A DNA stretch of 19,879 nt from Pseudomonadota bacterium (GCA_027622495.1 JAQBYL010000018.1:1-19879), one strand, 5' to 3'. Numbered from the stretch's first letter, positions 1 to 7,212 are shown. Numbers and translations are program-made. The notes: generated from the letters alone by a model not told the origin.

Positions 1-1
1 G

Positions 2-955
2 TGGCCCCGCCTGCTGGGTGGTCATTCCAATCTGACCTACAAGATCGAGGACCGGGAGGGCAATCTGGCAGTGATCCGCCGCCCGCCACAGGGCGTGCTG
101 TTACCCAAGGCACACGACATGAGCCGCGAGTGGGCGCTGATTTCAGCACTCGGACCGACCCCCGTACCGGTGCCTAAGGCCTTTGGCTTCTGTGAAAGTC
201 CGGACGTGACCGGGGCCTGGTTTTACATCATGGGGATGATCGACGGAAAGCCGTTGTACAGCGCCGAAGACACCAAAGCGCTGATCCCGCAGGATCAGCG
301 TGCCAAGTTTGCCTACTCGTTCTTCGATGTGCTGGCTGATCTGCACTCGCTGGATCCCGATGAGATCGGTCTGGGTGATCTCGGTAAAAAAGAAAACTAT
401 GTGGGTCGGCAGTTAAAAACCTGGTATCGATCCTGGACGGCCTCGGCAGAACCTGCCGGTTACGATGATCCGCGCGCACACGATCTGCAGCAGTTTTTTC
501 TGGATAACATGCCCGACCAGGGTCCGGCACGCGTGGTGCATGGTGACTACGGGGTGCACAACGTTCTGGTGGGTAAAAGTTGCACGGTTGAAGCGGTGGT
601 CGACTGGGAAATCTCCACCCTCGGCGACCCCCTTGCGGATCTTGCGTATGCATTGAACATCTGGCCGCAGCCGGATGATCTGATCCCCATTGTGCCGGAA
701 GCCGCCACAGCACCCCCGGGATTTCCGCCACGCTATGCCCTCGCGGAACGTTACGGGCAAAAGACCGGCCGCGACCTGTCGAAGCTTGATTATTACGTGG
801 GTTTTAATCGCTGGAAGTCGGCGGCGATTGTGCATGGTGTTTATGCCCGCTACATGGCGGGCAACAAGAGCAGCGAAGGCATCGATCTGGATGAGATGCG
901 CGAACGGATCGGGCGCACGCTGACGTTGAGCGAGCAGGCGGTTAATCGACTCTGA
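2..955 (+). CDS. APH-fold phosphotransferase family protein, 5' end missing (partial)
   Basis: The frame is open from the left edge, so the gene begins before the window; a GTG at position 71 is internal. It has the aminoglycoside phosphotransferase/choline kinase-like fold as found in the acyl-CoA-associated 'phosphotransferase family' (the domain also fused to acyl-CoA dehydrogenases in ACAD10/11). Visible motifs are the N-lobe GGHSNLTY and RRPPQGVLLPKAHDM, the Brenner catalytic motif HGDYGVHN (nt 539-562, catalytic Asp plus metal-binding Asn), and the metal-binding DWE (nt 602-610) followed by STLGDPLADLAY. The substrate is unknown; family members are thought to phosphorylate small hydroxylated molecules, possibly hydroxyacyl-CoAs, and not antibiotics. 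The stop is 9 nt before an enoyl-CoA hydratase-like gene, which fits a role in acyl-CoA metabolism. Family assignment is confident; substrate is inference. Confidence 0.92.
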   Translation, partial: WPRLLGGHSNLTYKIEDREGNLAVIRRPPQGVLLPKAHDMSREWALISALGPTPVPVPKAFGFCESPDVTGAWFYIMGMIDGKPLYSAEDTKALIPQDQRAKFAYSFFDVLADLHSLDPDEIGLGDLGKKENYVGRQLKTWYRSWTASAEPAGYDDPRAHDLQQFFLDNMPDQGPARVVHGDYGVHNVLVGKSCTVEAVVDWEISTLGDPLADLAYALNIWPQPDDLIPIVPEAATAPPGFPPRYALAERYGQKTGRDLSKLDYYVGFNRWKSAAIVHGVYARYMAGNKSSEGIDLDEMRERIGRTLTLSEQAVNRL

Positions 956-964
956 GGTCTAAAG

Positions 965-1702
965 ATGCTGGTTACGATTGAGACAGAAAACGGCGTCCGC
1001 ACGGTCACCATGAACCGACCGGAAAAACGTAACGCCATGACAGACGAAATGCTCACTGAGCTTACCCAGGCATTCACATCGCAACCGGATGCGCAGGAGC
1101 GGGTGACCGTGCTGCGCGGTGCAGGACCGTCATTCTGCGCAGGTCGCGACATCAGCCAGGGCATGCTGGTCCCCATCGAACCGGTGTTCCATGCGGTAGA
1201 AACCTATCCGCTGCCGGTGGTTGCCGTGGTTCAGGGCAATGCGATCGCCGGGGGGTGTGAGATTGCCCTGCACTGTGATTTTGTGGTGGCTGCAATCGAC
1301 GCGCGATTCGGCATGTCGCTCGCCCAGATCGGGCTTGCACCCACCTGGTTTCTGGCCAAGAAACTTCTTGAAGTTGCCGGTCCAGTAGGCGCGCGCGAGA
1401 TACTGCTGCTGGGTGACCCGCTGCCTGCACAGCGAATGTTTGACCTGGGCATGATCTCGCGGCTGGCGAGCGTTGAGGATCTTGACGAAGTCACCGACAG
1501 CATCGTGCAGCGCCTTGTCAGCAATGCGCCTTTGTCGCTCAAGGCGATGAAAGCGCTGCTTTTACGTGAGATGACCTTTCGTGACGGGATTGCCCACGAA
1601 GATGTGGACAAACTGGTCAGCCTGGCATCTTCCTCAGAAGATGCTGTTGAAGGCAAGAAAGCGAGGCTCGAAAAACGCTCACCGGATTTTAAAGGTCGCT
1701 GA
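965..1702 (+). CDS. Enoyl-CoA hydratase/isomerase (crotonase) family protein
   Basis: This 245-residue protein is a cytoplasmic crotonase-fold enzyme acting on acyl-CoA thioesters. The N-terminal MNRPEKRNAM, the oxyanion-hole segment GPSFCAGRDIS (about residues 54-64) and AIAGGCEIALHCD (93-105) are typical. Glu99, in GGCE, matches the first catalytic Glu of rat enoyl-CoA hydratase (E144). The second (E164, in the usual FGxPE) falls at Leu119 in FGMSLAQIGLAP, so classical two-Glu hydration is unlikely; an isomerase or other crotonase reaction is possible. The start is ATG 965, with a GAGG ribosome-binding sequence overlapping the previous stop. It lies 9 nt after the phosphotransferase gene, probably in one operon. 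Convergent with ribA, leaving only 15 nt between stops and no visible terminator. Confidence 0.93.
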   Translation: MLVTIETENGVRTVTMNRPEKRNAMTDEMLTELTQAFTSQPDAQERVTVLRGAGPSFCAGRDISQGMLVPIEPVFHAVETYPLPVVAVVQGNAIAGGCEIALHCDFVVAAIDARFGMSLAQIGLAPTWFLAKKLLEVAGPVGAREILLLGDPLPAQRMFDLGMISRLASVEDLDEVTDSIVQRLVSNAPLSLKAMKALLLREMTFRDGIAHEDVDKLVSLASSSEDAVEGKKARLEKRSPDFKGR

Positions 1703-1717
1703 CCTTATCAACCCGGT

Positions 1718-2320
1718 TCAGGCCTGGGTGAAGTGCCCCATTCGCACACGTTTTGTCTGCATATAACCGCTCGCATGAGAGGATGCTTTGACATGCAGTG
1801 GGTGATGGCTGACGGTCAGCCCTGAACTTCGCAGTGCCGCAAGCTTTGCCGGGTTGTTGGTGAGCAGATCGATGCGGGTCAAGCCCAGCGATTCAAGCAC
1901 CTCGATCGCCGCATCAAAACGGCGACTGTCCGATGGCAGGCCCAGCGCGAGATTCGCATCCACTGTGTCGAGCCCCTGTTCCTGCAGGTAATACGCCTTG
2001 AGTTTGTTTTCGATGCCGATACCGCGTCCTTCCTGGCGCAGATAGATCACGACACCGCATCCGCGTTCCGCAATCAGGGCCATGCTTTTGTCGAGCTGTT
2101 CGCCACAGTCACATCGCACCGAACCGAAAACATCGCCTGTGAGACACTCGCTGTGAATTCTAACCAGTGGCGTTCTGGAATGGTCGGCAGGATTCCCATA
2201 GAGCAACACCATATGCGGTTCAGCGCCGCTTGTATTCGGATGCGCATAGATCGCGAACGTGCCATGGGCCGTGGGCAAAGAAGCGCAGGCCGGTGGATGG
2301 TCAGGCAGCATCTCAGCCAT
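1718..2320 (-). CDS. ribA: GTP cyclohydrolase II (riboflavin biosynthesis)
   Basis: GTP cyclohydrolase II opens the imidazole ring of GTP, releasing formate and pyrophosphate, to give 2,5-diamino-6-ribosylamino-4-pyrimidinone 5'-phosphate, the first step of riboflavin synthesis. The 200-residue protein is close to the E. coli enzyme in length (196). The zinc cysteines are Cys59, Cys70 and Cys72 in HSECLTGDVFGSVRCDCGEQL, with the same spacing as E. coli C54/C65/C67. The catalytic segment YLRQEGRGIG and the C-terminal LTNNPAKL are intact. The ATG at 2320 follows the ribB stop by 3 nt, with an AAAGAGGA ribosome-binding sequence inside the end of ribB, so translation is probably coupled. This gene supplies the activity that the C-terminal half of the upstream RibB has lost. 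Confidence 0.97.
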   Translation of the reverse strand: MAEMLPDHPPACASLPTAHGTFAIYAHPNTSGAEPHMVLLYGNPADHSRTPLVRIHSECLTGDVFGSVRCDCGEQLDKSMALIAERGCGVVIYLRQEGRGIGIENKLKAYYLQEQGLDTVDANLALGLPSDSRRFDAAIEVLESLGLTRIDLLTNNPAKLAALRSSGLTVSHHPLHVKASSHASGYMQTKRVRMGHFTQA

Positions 2321-2323
2321 GGG

Positions 2324-3391
2324 TCAATCCTCTTTAATAATAGTTTCGATGGTCAACCCGAAACTGGCGATCCCGGGGTAGCTGAACTCATGGCTCGCCA
2401 GCAGATGAATGCGCTCCACACCTAATGAACTCAGGATGTGGCTGCCGAGACCGACTTCCCGCCACACAGCACCCGTCTGCTCATCGGCAGGTGCTTCGCG
2501 ATCATCATCGGCGGGCAGGTAGATAAAGACGCCTTGTTCAGCGCCGCCGATCATCTGCAGTGATCGATGTATCACGTTGTCACCGGCCAGAGCGCTGGTC
2601 AGAAAGTCGCGGTTGTGAGCACCTTTTACCACACGAACCAGAGTTGGTTTGCTGCCATCGATGGTGCCGCGCACCACGGCGGTGATGTACTTGTCATCGA
2701 ACACGGTTTTGTAGACATGTGCGGTCAGATCAAAGCCATTGATTCTGATCGGGGTGGCGACCACTTCATTGATCAGAACTTCGTTGCGCGCGCGGTAGTT
2801 GATCAGTTCATCGATAGAAATGATCGGCAGCGAGTGGGTTGCAGCGAACTCCTTCAGTGCCGGTAGCCGCATCATGGTGCCATCATCGTGATTCAACTCG
2901 CTCAACACACCCGCCGGTGTCAGACCCGCCAGTCGACACAGATCTACGGCAGCCTCAGTGTGACCGGAACGCACCAGCACCCCACCTTTGCGGTAGCGCA
3001 GCGGAAACACATGACCCGGGCGGGCGAAATCACCGGAGGTGACATTGTTGTTGGCCAGCGCGTTCAGCGTGCGTGAGCGCTCCAGGGCCGATACTCCTGT
3101 GGTCATGCCGCTGATGTAATCAACAGAGACGGTGAACTGGGTGTGCAGCGGATCGGAGTTTTTGTCGACCATCTGCGGCAGTTCCAGGTCGTCAAGTCGG
3201 CTGGCCTCGCAGGGCGCGCAGATAATGCCACTGGTATAACGGATCATGAACGCGATCTTTTGCTGATCTGCCTTCTCGGCTGCCATGATCAGGTCGCCTT
3301 CGTTTTCGCGATCCTCATTGTCGACCACGATGACCAGGTTCCCGGCTCTCACGTGCTCGATGGCTTCGGTGATGGTGGATAAACCGCTCAT
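2324..3391 (-). CDS. ribB: 3,4-dihydroxy-2-butanone-4-phosphate synthase with degenerate GTP cyclohydrolase II-like domain (RibBX type)
   Basis: The 355-residue protein has two domains. Residues 1-205 are RibB, which converts ribulose 5-phosphate to 3,4-dihydroxy-2-butanone 4-phosphate plus formate; the acidic motif VDNEDRENEGDL (23-34), the RSGHTEAAVDL segment (141-151) and a conserved core are present. Residues about 207-355 align with the RibA domain of bifunctional RibBA, but the zinc-cysteine segment is replaced by sequence with no Cys (RVVKGAHNRDF, 253-263) and RQEGRGIG is replaced by PADDDRE, so cyclohydrolase activity should be absent. This matches the RibBX variant known in Proteobacteria. 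The first acidic residue, usually DDED, is DNED here. It lies 3 nt upstream of ribA and diverges from the LysR gene. The 118-nt intergenic region holds a palindrome but no recognisable FMN riboswitch. Confidence 0.95.
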   Translation of the reverse strand: MSGLSTITEAIEHVRAGNLVIVVDNEDRENEGDLIMAAEKADQQKIAFMIRYTSGIICAPCEASRLDDLELPQMVDKNSDPLHTQFTVSVDYISGMTTGVSALERSRTLNALANNNVTSGDFARPGHVFPLRYRKGGVLVRSGHTEAAVDLCRLAGLTPAGVLSELNHDDGTMMRLPALKEFAATHSLPIISIDELINYRARNEVLINEVVATPIRINGFDLTAHVYKTVFDDKYITAVVRGTIDGSKPTLVRVVKGAHNRDFLTSALAGDNVIHRSLQMIGGAEQGVFIYLPADDDREAPADEQTGAVWREVGLGSHILSSLGVERIHLLASHEFSYPGIASFGLTIETIIKED

Positions 3392-3447
3392 GGTAGCTCC
3401 GCAGATCAGATGATGCCGCCATCATAGCCAACCGATTGATGTACGAA

Positions 3448-3476
3448 AATATAGATATAGGAACATAGATTGTTCA
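3448..3476 (-). promoter_or_regulatory. Candidate sigma-70 promoter for ribB-ribA
   Basis: Reading on the minus strand, TGAACA (3476-3471) and TATATT (3453-3448) are 17 nt apart and match the -35 and -10 consensus at four and five positions. The -35 lies inside the palindrome at 3469-3488, so a protein bound there could block or assist polymerase. The match was found by eye in an AT-rich stretch and could be chance. Confidence 0.35.
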
Positions 3477-3488
3477 GAATTGAACAAT
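3469..3488. promoter_or_regulatory. Perfect palindrome between ribB and lysR-type gene, candidate operator
   Basis: ATTGTTCAGAATTGAACAAT has 8-bp perfect arms around a 4-nt centre. It contains half-sites GTTC (3472-3475) and GAAC (3482-3485). A further GAAC at 3461-3464 lies about one helical turn upstream, giving three half-sites in phase. LysR-type regulators commonly bind a palindrome plus adjacent half-sites in the divergent promoter region next to their own gene, so this is the likely operator of the neighbouring regulator. A shorter palindrome CCTGATCAGG (3493-3502) overlaps the ribosome-binding sequence of the LysR gene. Confidence 0.6.
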
Positions 3489-3509
3489 AGACCCTGATCA
3501 GGACGCCCA

Positions 3510-4349
3510 ATGAACTGGGATCATGTACGTTTTTTTCTGGCGGTGGCTGAACACGGCACGGTGAGCGGCGCAGCCGTTGCCCTGGGTGTCAGCCACGCCA
3601 CCGTGCTGCGTAACGTTGCCAGGCTCGAAGCGGTCCTCGACACTCGCCTGTTTGATCACGCGCAGAGCGGTTACCGGCTGACGTTAACAGGGCAGGACAT
3701 CCTCACCGAGGTCCGGCAGATGGCCGAATGCGCCGACGCGCTGGTGAAAAAGCTTCAGGACCGCGATCGGCTGGCCGCCGGCCGGTTAACTCTGGCAATG
3801 CCCGACAGCTCCCTGGTGAATCTGTTACCGGTGGTGAGCCGGTTTTGCACCGAGTATCCGCAGATTGAAGTCGCGATGGTGGATGACACCGGCAACAATG
3901 AGGCCGACGTTCTGTTACGCGTGACCGACCAGCCACCAGAACAGCTTATCGGCCGGCAACTGGCGCGGCTGGACTTCGCCATCTTCGCCAAACCGGACGT
4001 TGTGCCACCGAGTGCAGACAAGTGTCGCTGGATCATCTGGCAGAACCGCCTGAGTAACGATGAGGCAGTCAGTCGTCAGGAACGCTGGCTGCGGCGGATC
4101 ACACCGGAACCTGCGGTGGTGCTAAATGCAGAAAGTCACGCCCGCGCAGTTGAGGCCGTCCGTTCAGGGCTGGGTGCTGCGCTTCTGGTTGATCGCGGTG
4201 CCGACATGGATTTGACCAGACTGGCATTTCCGCATCGGCCTGTGACCCAGGGTTTGTGGATGTTGACGAGCGCCGGCTACCGCGGAAGTGCGAGGGTCAG
4301 CGCGTTCATGCAGTTTGTGGCAGAGAACCTGCAGAAAAAGCCTTCATGA
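3510..4349 (+). CDS. LysR-family transcriptional regulator
   Basis: The 279-residue protein has the LysR winged helix-turn-helix at residues 1-60 (MNWDHVRFFLAVAEHGTVSGAAVALGVSHATVLRNVARLE, seen as the expected spaced conserved positions), the linker helix around 60-90 and a shortened periplasmic-binding-like effector domain (about 90-279; the usual full length is near 300). Start ATG 3510 has an AGGA ribosome-binding sequence 6 nt upstream. It diverges from ribB with a 118-nt gap that holds a perfect palindrome, so autoregulation is likely. The inducer cannot be told from sequence. Candidate targets are itself, ribB-ribA, and the aldo/keto reductase that follows on the same strand after 65 nt. 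Family call is secure; regulon is inference. Confidence 0.95.
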   Translation: MNWDHVRFFLAVAEHGTVSGAAVALGVSHATVLRNVARLEAVLDTRLFDHAQSGYRLTLTGQDILTEVRQMAECADALVKKLQDRDRLAAGRLTLAMPDSSLVNLLPVVSRFCTEYPQIEVAMVDDTGNNEADVLLRVTDQPPEQLIGRQLARLDFAIFAKPDVVPPSADKCRWIIWQNRLSNDEAVSRQERWLRRITPEPAVVLNAESHARAVEAVRSGLGAALLVDRGADMDLTRLAFPHRPVTQGLWMLTSAGYRGSARVSAFMQFVAENLQKKPS

Positions 4350-4414
4350 CGATCCCGTATAAAGGTTAACTTTACCCTGATCGATCTTTAGTCCTAAAAA
4401 CAAAAAGGAAATCC

Positions 4415-5392
4415 ATGCAGACGACATTTCTCGGTGATCTTGAGGTTTCGGTTCTTGGGCTTGGATGCATGGGCATGTCCCAGGCCTATGGCAAGGCCGA
4501 CCTGGCTGAATCCGAACGCACCCTTCATCGCGCCCTGGATCTGGGGGTCACCTTTCTCGACACGGCGAACGTCTACGGCATGGGGCACAACGAGAAGTTG
4601 GTTGGCCGTGTGCTCAAAGACCGCCGCGACGAGTTTGTGCTGGCGACTAAATTCGGCATCTGGATGGAGGACGGCAATCGGGGTGTAAACGGACGTCCTG
4701 AGCAGGTGCGTGATCGATGTGAAGAAAGCCTGAAACGGCTGGGCACCGATGTGATCGATCTGTACTACCTGCACCGTCTGGACAAAACGGTACCCATCGA
4801 AGACACCGTTGGAGCGATGGCGGAGCTGGTGCGCGAAGGTAAGGTCCGCTATCTGGGTCTTTCTGAAGTGTCGGCCAGAACTCTGCGTCGCGCTTGCGCC
4901 GTGCATCCGATCAGTGCGGTGCAATCCGAGTACTCACTCTTCACCCGCGATCCGGAAGCGCATGTTCTTCCAGCGTGCCGTGAGCTCAATGTAGGTTTCG
5001 TGCCATTCAGTCCGCTCGGTCGGGCGATGCTCACTAACCGGTTGCAGGAGCTGGACGCGCAGGACAAAAGCGATATGCGCTCCACCATGCCGCGATTTCA
5101 GGGTGAGAGTTTTGACAACAACCTGGCCATGGTTCGAGCGTTTGCTGAATACGCGGAATCTCGTGGCTGCCAGGCGGGGCAGCTGGCATTAGCGTGGTTG
5201 CTGGCTCAAGGGGAGGGGATTGCGCCGATACCGGGGACCAAACGGGTTGCTTACCTTGAGGAAAATGTCGCGGCAGCGGATCTGGAACTGAGTGAAGATG
5301 AGGTGGACGAGATAGCTTCGATTGTGGATCCGCTGCGGGTTAGTGGAGAGCGGTATGTTGCTTCGGGGATGGCATCGCTGGATCGGGACTGA
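4415..5392 (+). CDS. Aldo/keto reductase
   Basis: The 325-residue protein is a cytoplasmic NAD(P)H-dependent oxidoreductase with a TIM-barrel fold, reducing aldehydes or ketones. The conserved start GLGCMGMSQAYG, the FLDTANVYG motif and the catalytic tetrad Asp49, Tyr54, Lys79 (ATKFG) and His120 (YYLHR) are all present. The barrel strand GKVRYLGLSE and the cofactor-binding IPGTKR close to the C terminus fit the YakC/AKR13-like subgroup. Start ATG 4415 follows an AAAGGAAA ribosome-binding sequence. The 65-nt gap after the LysR gene contains an imperfect palindrome TAAAG-GTTAA-CTTTA (4360-4374) that could be an operator. Substrate unknown. No terminator is visible after the stop. Confidence 0.95.
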   Translation: MQTTFLGDLEVSVLGLGCMGMSQAYGKADLAESERTLHRALDLGVTFLDTANVYGMGHNEKLVGRVLKDRRDEFVLATKFGIWMEDGNRGVNGRPEQVRDRCEESLKRLGTDVIDLYYLHRLDKTVPIEDTVGAMAELVREGKVRYLGLSEVSARTLRRACAVHPISAVQSEYSLFTRDPEAHVLPACRELNVGFVPFSPLGRAMLTNRLQELDAQDKSDMRSTMPRFQGESFDNNLAMVRAFAEYAESRGCQAGQLALAWLLAQGEGIAPIPGTKRVAYLEENVAAADLELSEDEVDEIASIVDPLRVSGERYVASGMASLDRD

Positions 5393-5449
5393 AGGGTTAG
5401 GTGTAAGAAAGAGGGGTGACGAGGGCTGCCCGCGGATTTATTCAACTGA

Positions 5450-5753
5450 TCACCAAGCTTGTTTCGCAATACTGAACGGGTTCGACTTTCCGCGGCGCGT
5501 CCGGACTTTCCGGTGTGGCGCAGGCGTTTCTTCAAACTTCGAAAAGAACTCAGCAAGCGGATAATTTGATTCGCCGTCCTGACCTCAGCGTATCTGCATG
5601 ACTATGCGTATCTATGAATCCGGGCGCGAGGATTTGTCCATCGCCGTCAACCAGCGCTTCATCGGCACATGCTTCAAGCTGGCCGACTATGGACGGGTAG
5701 CCCGGTACCTGACCGGCTCTTAAATAGCGAGATGCCGGACAGGGCGCTACCAC
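5450..5753 (-). pseudogene. Relic of an amidohydrolase (N-acyl-D-amino-acid deacylase-like) gene
   Basis: On the minus strand, 5753-5550 encodes a 67-codon frame containing QILAPGFIDTHSHAD, the first metal-binding HxH block of the D-aminoacylase/dihydroorotase superfamily, preceded by a short stretch resembling the usual beta-strand region (IVGQLEA, DEALVDGDG). Straight after HAD the similarity stops and the frame ends. A second open frame in another phase, 5584-5450, encodes 44 residues ending KQAW and has codon use like a real gene end, but I cannot identify it. Functional family members are around 500 residues, so nearly everything is missing. The simplest reading is a gene that lost its middle by deletion, leaving start-proximal and possibly end-proximal pieces. 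The amidohydrolase part is fairly secure; the tail is inference. Confidence 0.6.
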
Positions 5754-5773
5754 TACCTAACTTCAGGGCAGGC

Positions 5774-5802
5774 TTGCCAAAAGTGACTTTCAAATTTAAA
5801 GT
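5774..5802 (+). promoter_or_regulatory. Candidate sigma-70 promoter of the MATE-HxlR operon
   Basis: TTGCCA (5774-5779, five of six matches to the -35 consensus) and TAAAGT (5797-5802, four of six to the -10) are 17 nt apart. The -10 and most of the spacer are covered by the first palindromic operator, as expected for a repressed promoter. TATAGA at 5802-5807 is an alternative -10 with poorer spacing. Confidence 0.45.
5786..5802. promoter_or_regulatory. Operator 1: palindrome over the MATE operon promoter
   Basis: ACTTTCAAATTTAAAGT is a 17-nt palindrome with one mismatched pair. It matches operator 2 at 14 of 17 positions and shares its outer ACTTTCAA/AAAGT ends. Its centre (5794) is 21 bp from that of operator 2 (5815), two helical turns, so two dimers would bind on the same face of the DNA. 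The probable ligand is the HxlR regulator encoded in the operon. Confidence 0.65.
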
Positions 5803-5806
5803 ATAG

Positions 5807-5823
5807 ACTTTCAATTTGAAAGT
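5807..5823. promoter_or_regulatory. Operator 2: perfect palindrome upstream of the MATE gene
   Basis: ACTTTCAATTTGAAAGT has perfect 8-bp arms around a single central T. It repeats the pattern of operator 1 and is preceded by the same G (GACTTTCAA in both). It lies just downstream of the candidate -10, at the place where transcription would begin, so binding should block initiation. A TTG at 5816 that would lengthen the MATE protein lies inside this palindrome, which argues against that start. Confidence 0.7.
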
Positions 5824-5851
5824 AACTTGTTACAACGGGGTGATTGCAAGG

Positions 5852-7201
5852 ATGGATACACGAACCCAACAACTGCTATCCGCACCCCCCTTGCCGCTGC
5901 TCATCAGGATGGCAACACCCAACAGTATCGCGTTTTTTATTCAGGCCGGTGTGAGCATGGCTGAGGTCTGGTTTGTCGGTCAACTCGGCACCACCTCACT
6001 TGCCGCCATTGCTCTTGTGTTCCCACTGCTCATGCTCACCCAGATGATGTCGGGCGGCGCCATGGGTGGAGCAGTGGCATCCTCAATAGCAAGATCACTC
6101 GGTGCCGGTAATGTTCAACAAGCTGAAGGCTTGATCTGGCACGCCATCGCGCTCGCAGCGGCCGGTGCCATCACCTTTCTGGTTGTCTCTCTGCTTTTCG
6201 GAAACACCTTTCTGGCATTTCTTGGCGGTGAAGGTGACGTACTGGCGCAAGCCAGCAGGTACTGCCTGATCCTGTTTTTCGGCGGCTTCTTCCTGTGGCT
6301 GCTGGGCAGCCTGAGTGCGGTTTATCGTGGCATGGGCAATATGCAGTTTCCCGCCATGCTGATGATCTTGAATGCGTGTATCCAGGTGCCGCTGTCCGGC
6401 GTCCTGATACTGGGGGCATTCGGGGTCCCCTCCATGGGGGTAGTTGGGGCAGCGGTGTCTGCGATCACCTCAGCCGCCGTGGTCAGCAGTATCATGCTCT
6501 GGCGACTGGCCTATGGACACCTCACCATTCAACTGAGACGGGAGAGGTTGCGGTTCCAGCGGGAGTTATTCAACGACATTCTTGTCGTGTTCCGTCCGGC
6601 ATCATTGTCACCGTTGCTGAGCGTCGCCACGATCCTGACTCTGACGGCCATAGTCGGTCGTTTCGGTGAACATGCACTTGCCGGATACGGTATTGGTTCA
6701 CGAATCGAGTTCCTGATCGTGCCACTTGTGTTTGGTCTTGGTGCTGCCATGACTTCTCTGGTGGGTATGAGCGTTGGTGCCGGAGACCAGTCCCGTGCCG
6801 AGACTGTCGGCTGGACCGGTGGATTCGCAGCCTGTCTGGTCGCCGGGCTGGTTGGTGTTGCGCTTGCACTTGTTCCAGACTGGTGGGCACCGCTGTTTAC
6901 ACAACATCCGGAGGTTATTACTGCTGCGACAAGCTATATGCAGATCGTCGGGCCCGCCTATGCCTTTTTCGGGCTGGGTCTGTCGCTGTATTTCGCGTCC
7001 CAGGGTGCGGGTGCGATGCGCTGGCCGGTGCTGGCGACAATCGCTCGATTCTTACTGGCCGTTGGTGGCGCACTGCTGCTGGCGTTCCAGTTCAAACTCG
7101 GTCTCGATGGCATTTTTTATGCGGCTGCAGCAGCGATGGTTGTGTACGGCGTCATGATCGCGGGATCAATCAAACTCGGTGCCTGGCGCCGAACAGGATA
7201 A
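5852..7201 (+). CDS. MATE-family multidrug efflux transporter
   Basis: This inner-membrane antiporter of the MATE (NorM/DinF) family uses a Na+ or H+ gradient to export drugs or cationic metabolites. The protein has about 449 residues and around twelve hydrophobic segments in two related halves, with the family's opening pattern (MATPNSIAFFIQAGVSMAEV, then FVGQLGTTSLAAIAL) and the SGGAMGGAVASSIARSLGAGN loop. The second half repeats it near ALAGYGIGSRIEFL and GLGAAMTSLVGMSVGAGD. I chose ATG 5852, with GGGGTG about 9 nt upstream. GTG 5840 is possible; TTG 5816 is unlikely because it lies in operator 2. The next gene, an HxlR regulator, starts 11 nt after the stop, so the pump and its regulator form an operon. 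Substrate cannot be read from the sequence. Confidence 0.95.
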   Translation: MDTRTQQLLSAPPLPLLIRMATPNSIAFFIQAGVSMAEVWFVGQLGTTSLAAIALVFPLLMLTQMMSGGAMGGAVASSIARSLGAGNVQQAEGLIWHAIALAAAGAITFLVVSLLFGNTFLAFLGGEGDVLAQASRYCLILFFGGFFLWLLGSLSAVYRGMGNMQFPAMLMILNACIQVPLSGVLILGAFGVPSMGVVGAAVSAITSAAVVSSIMLWRLAYGHLTIQLRRERLRFQRELFNDILVVFRPASLSPLLSVATILTLTAIVGRFGEHALAGYGIGSRIEFLIVPLVFGLGAAMTSLVGMSVGAGDQSRAETVGWTGGFAACLVAGLVGVALALVPDWWAPLFTQHPEVITAATSYMQIVGPAYAFFGLGLSLYFASQGAGAMRWPVLATIARFLLAVGGALLLAFQFKLGLDGIFYAAAAAMVVYGVMIAGSIKLGAWRRTG

Positions 7202-7212
7202 GGAGAACCACG

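Larger units (their letters stand above)
5393..5851. other. 459-nt gap between aldo/keto reductase and MATE gene
   Basis: This stretch holds no intact gene. Positions 5393-5449 show nothing recognisable, not even a hairpin terminator for the reductase. Positions 5450-5753 carry the amidohydrolase relic. Positions 5774-5823 hold the promoter and paired operators of the MATE operon. Confidence 0.6.

Noticed and set aside
3392..3509. FMN riboswitch upstream of ribB
   Set aside because: The 118-nt gap lacks the conserved GGG..GGTGAAATTCCCCACC-type core. Only a small hairpin, ATGATG-CCGC-CATCAT (3410-3425), and the palindrome are present.
4360..4374. TAAAG-GTTAA-CTTTA as a firm operator of the aldo/keto reductase
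   Set aside because: The palindrome is short and AT-rich, so chance cannot be excluded. It is mentioned only in the reductase entry.
5816..5851. Longer MATE start at TTG 5816
   Set aside because: The TTG is inside operator 2, has no ribosome-binding sequence, and the added residues are not hydrophobic or conserved-looking.
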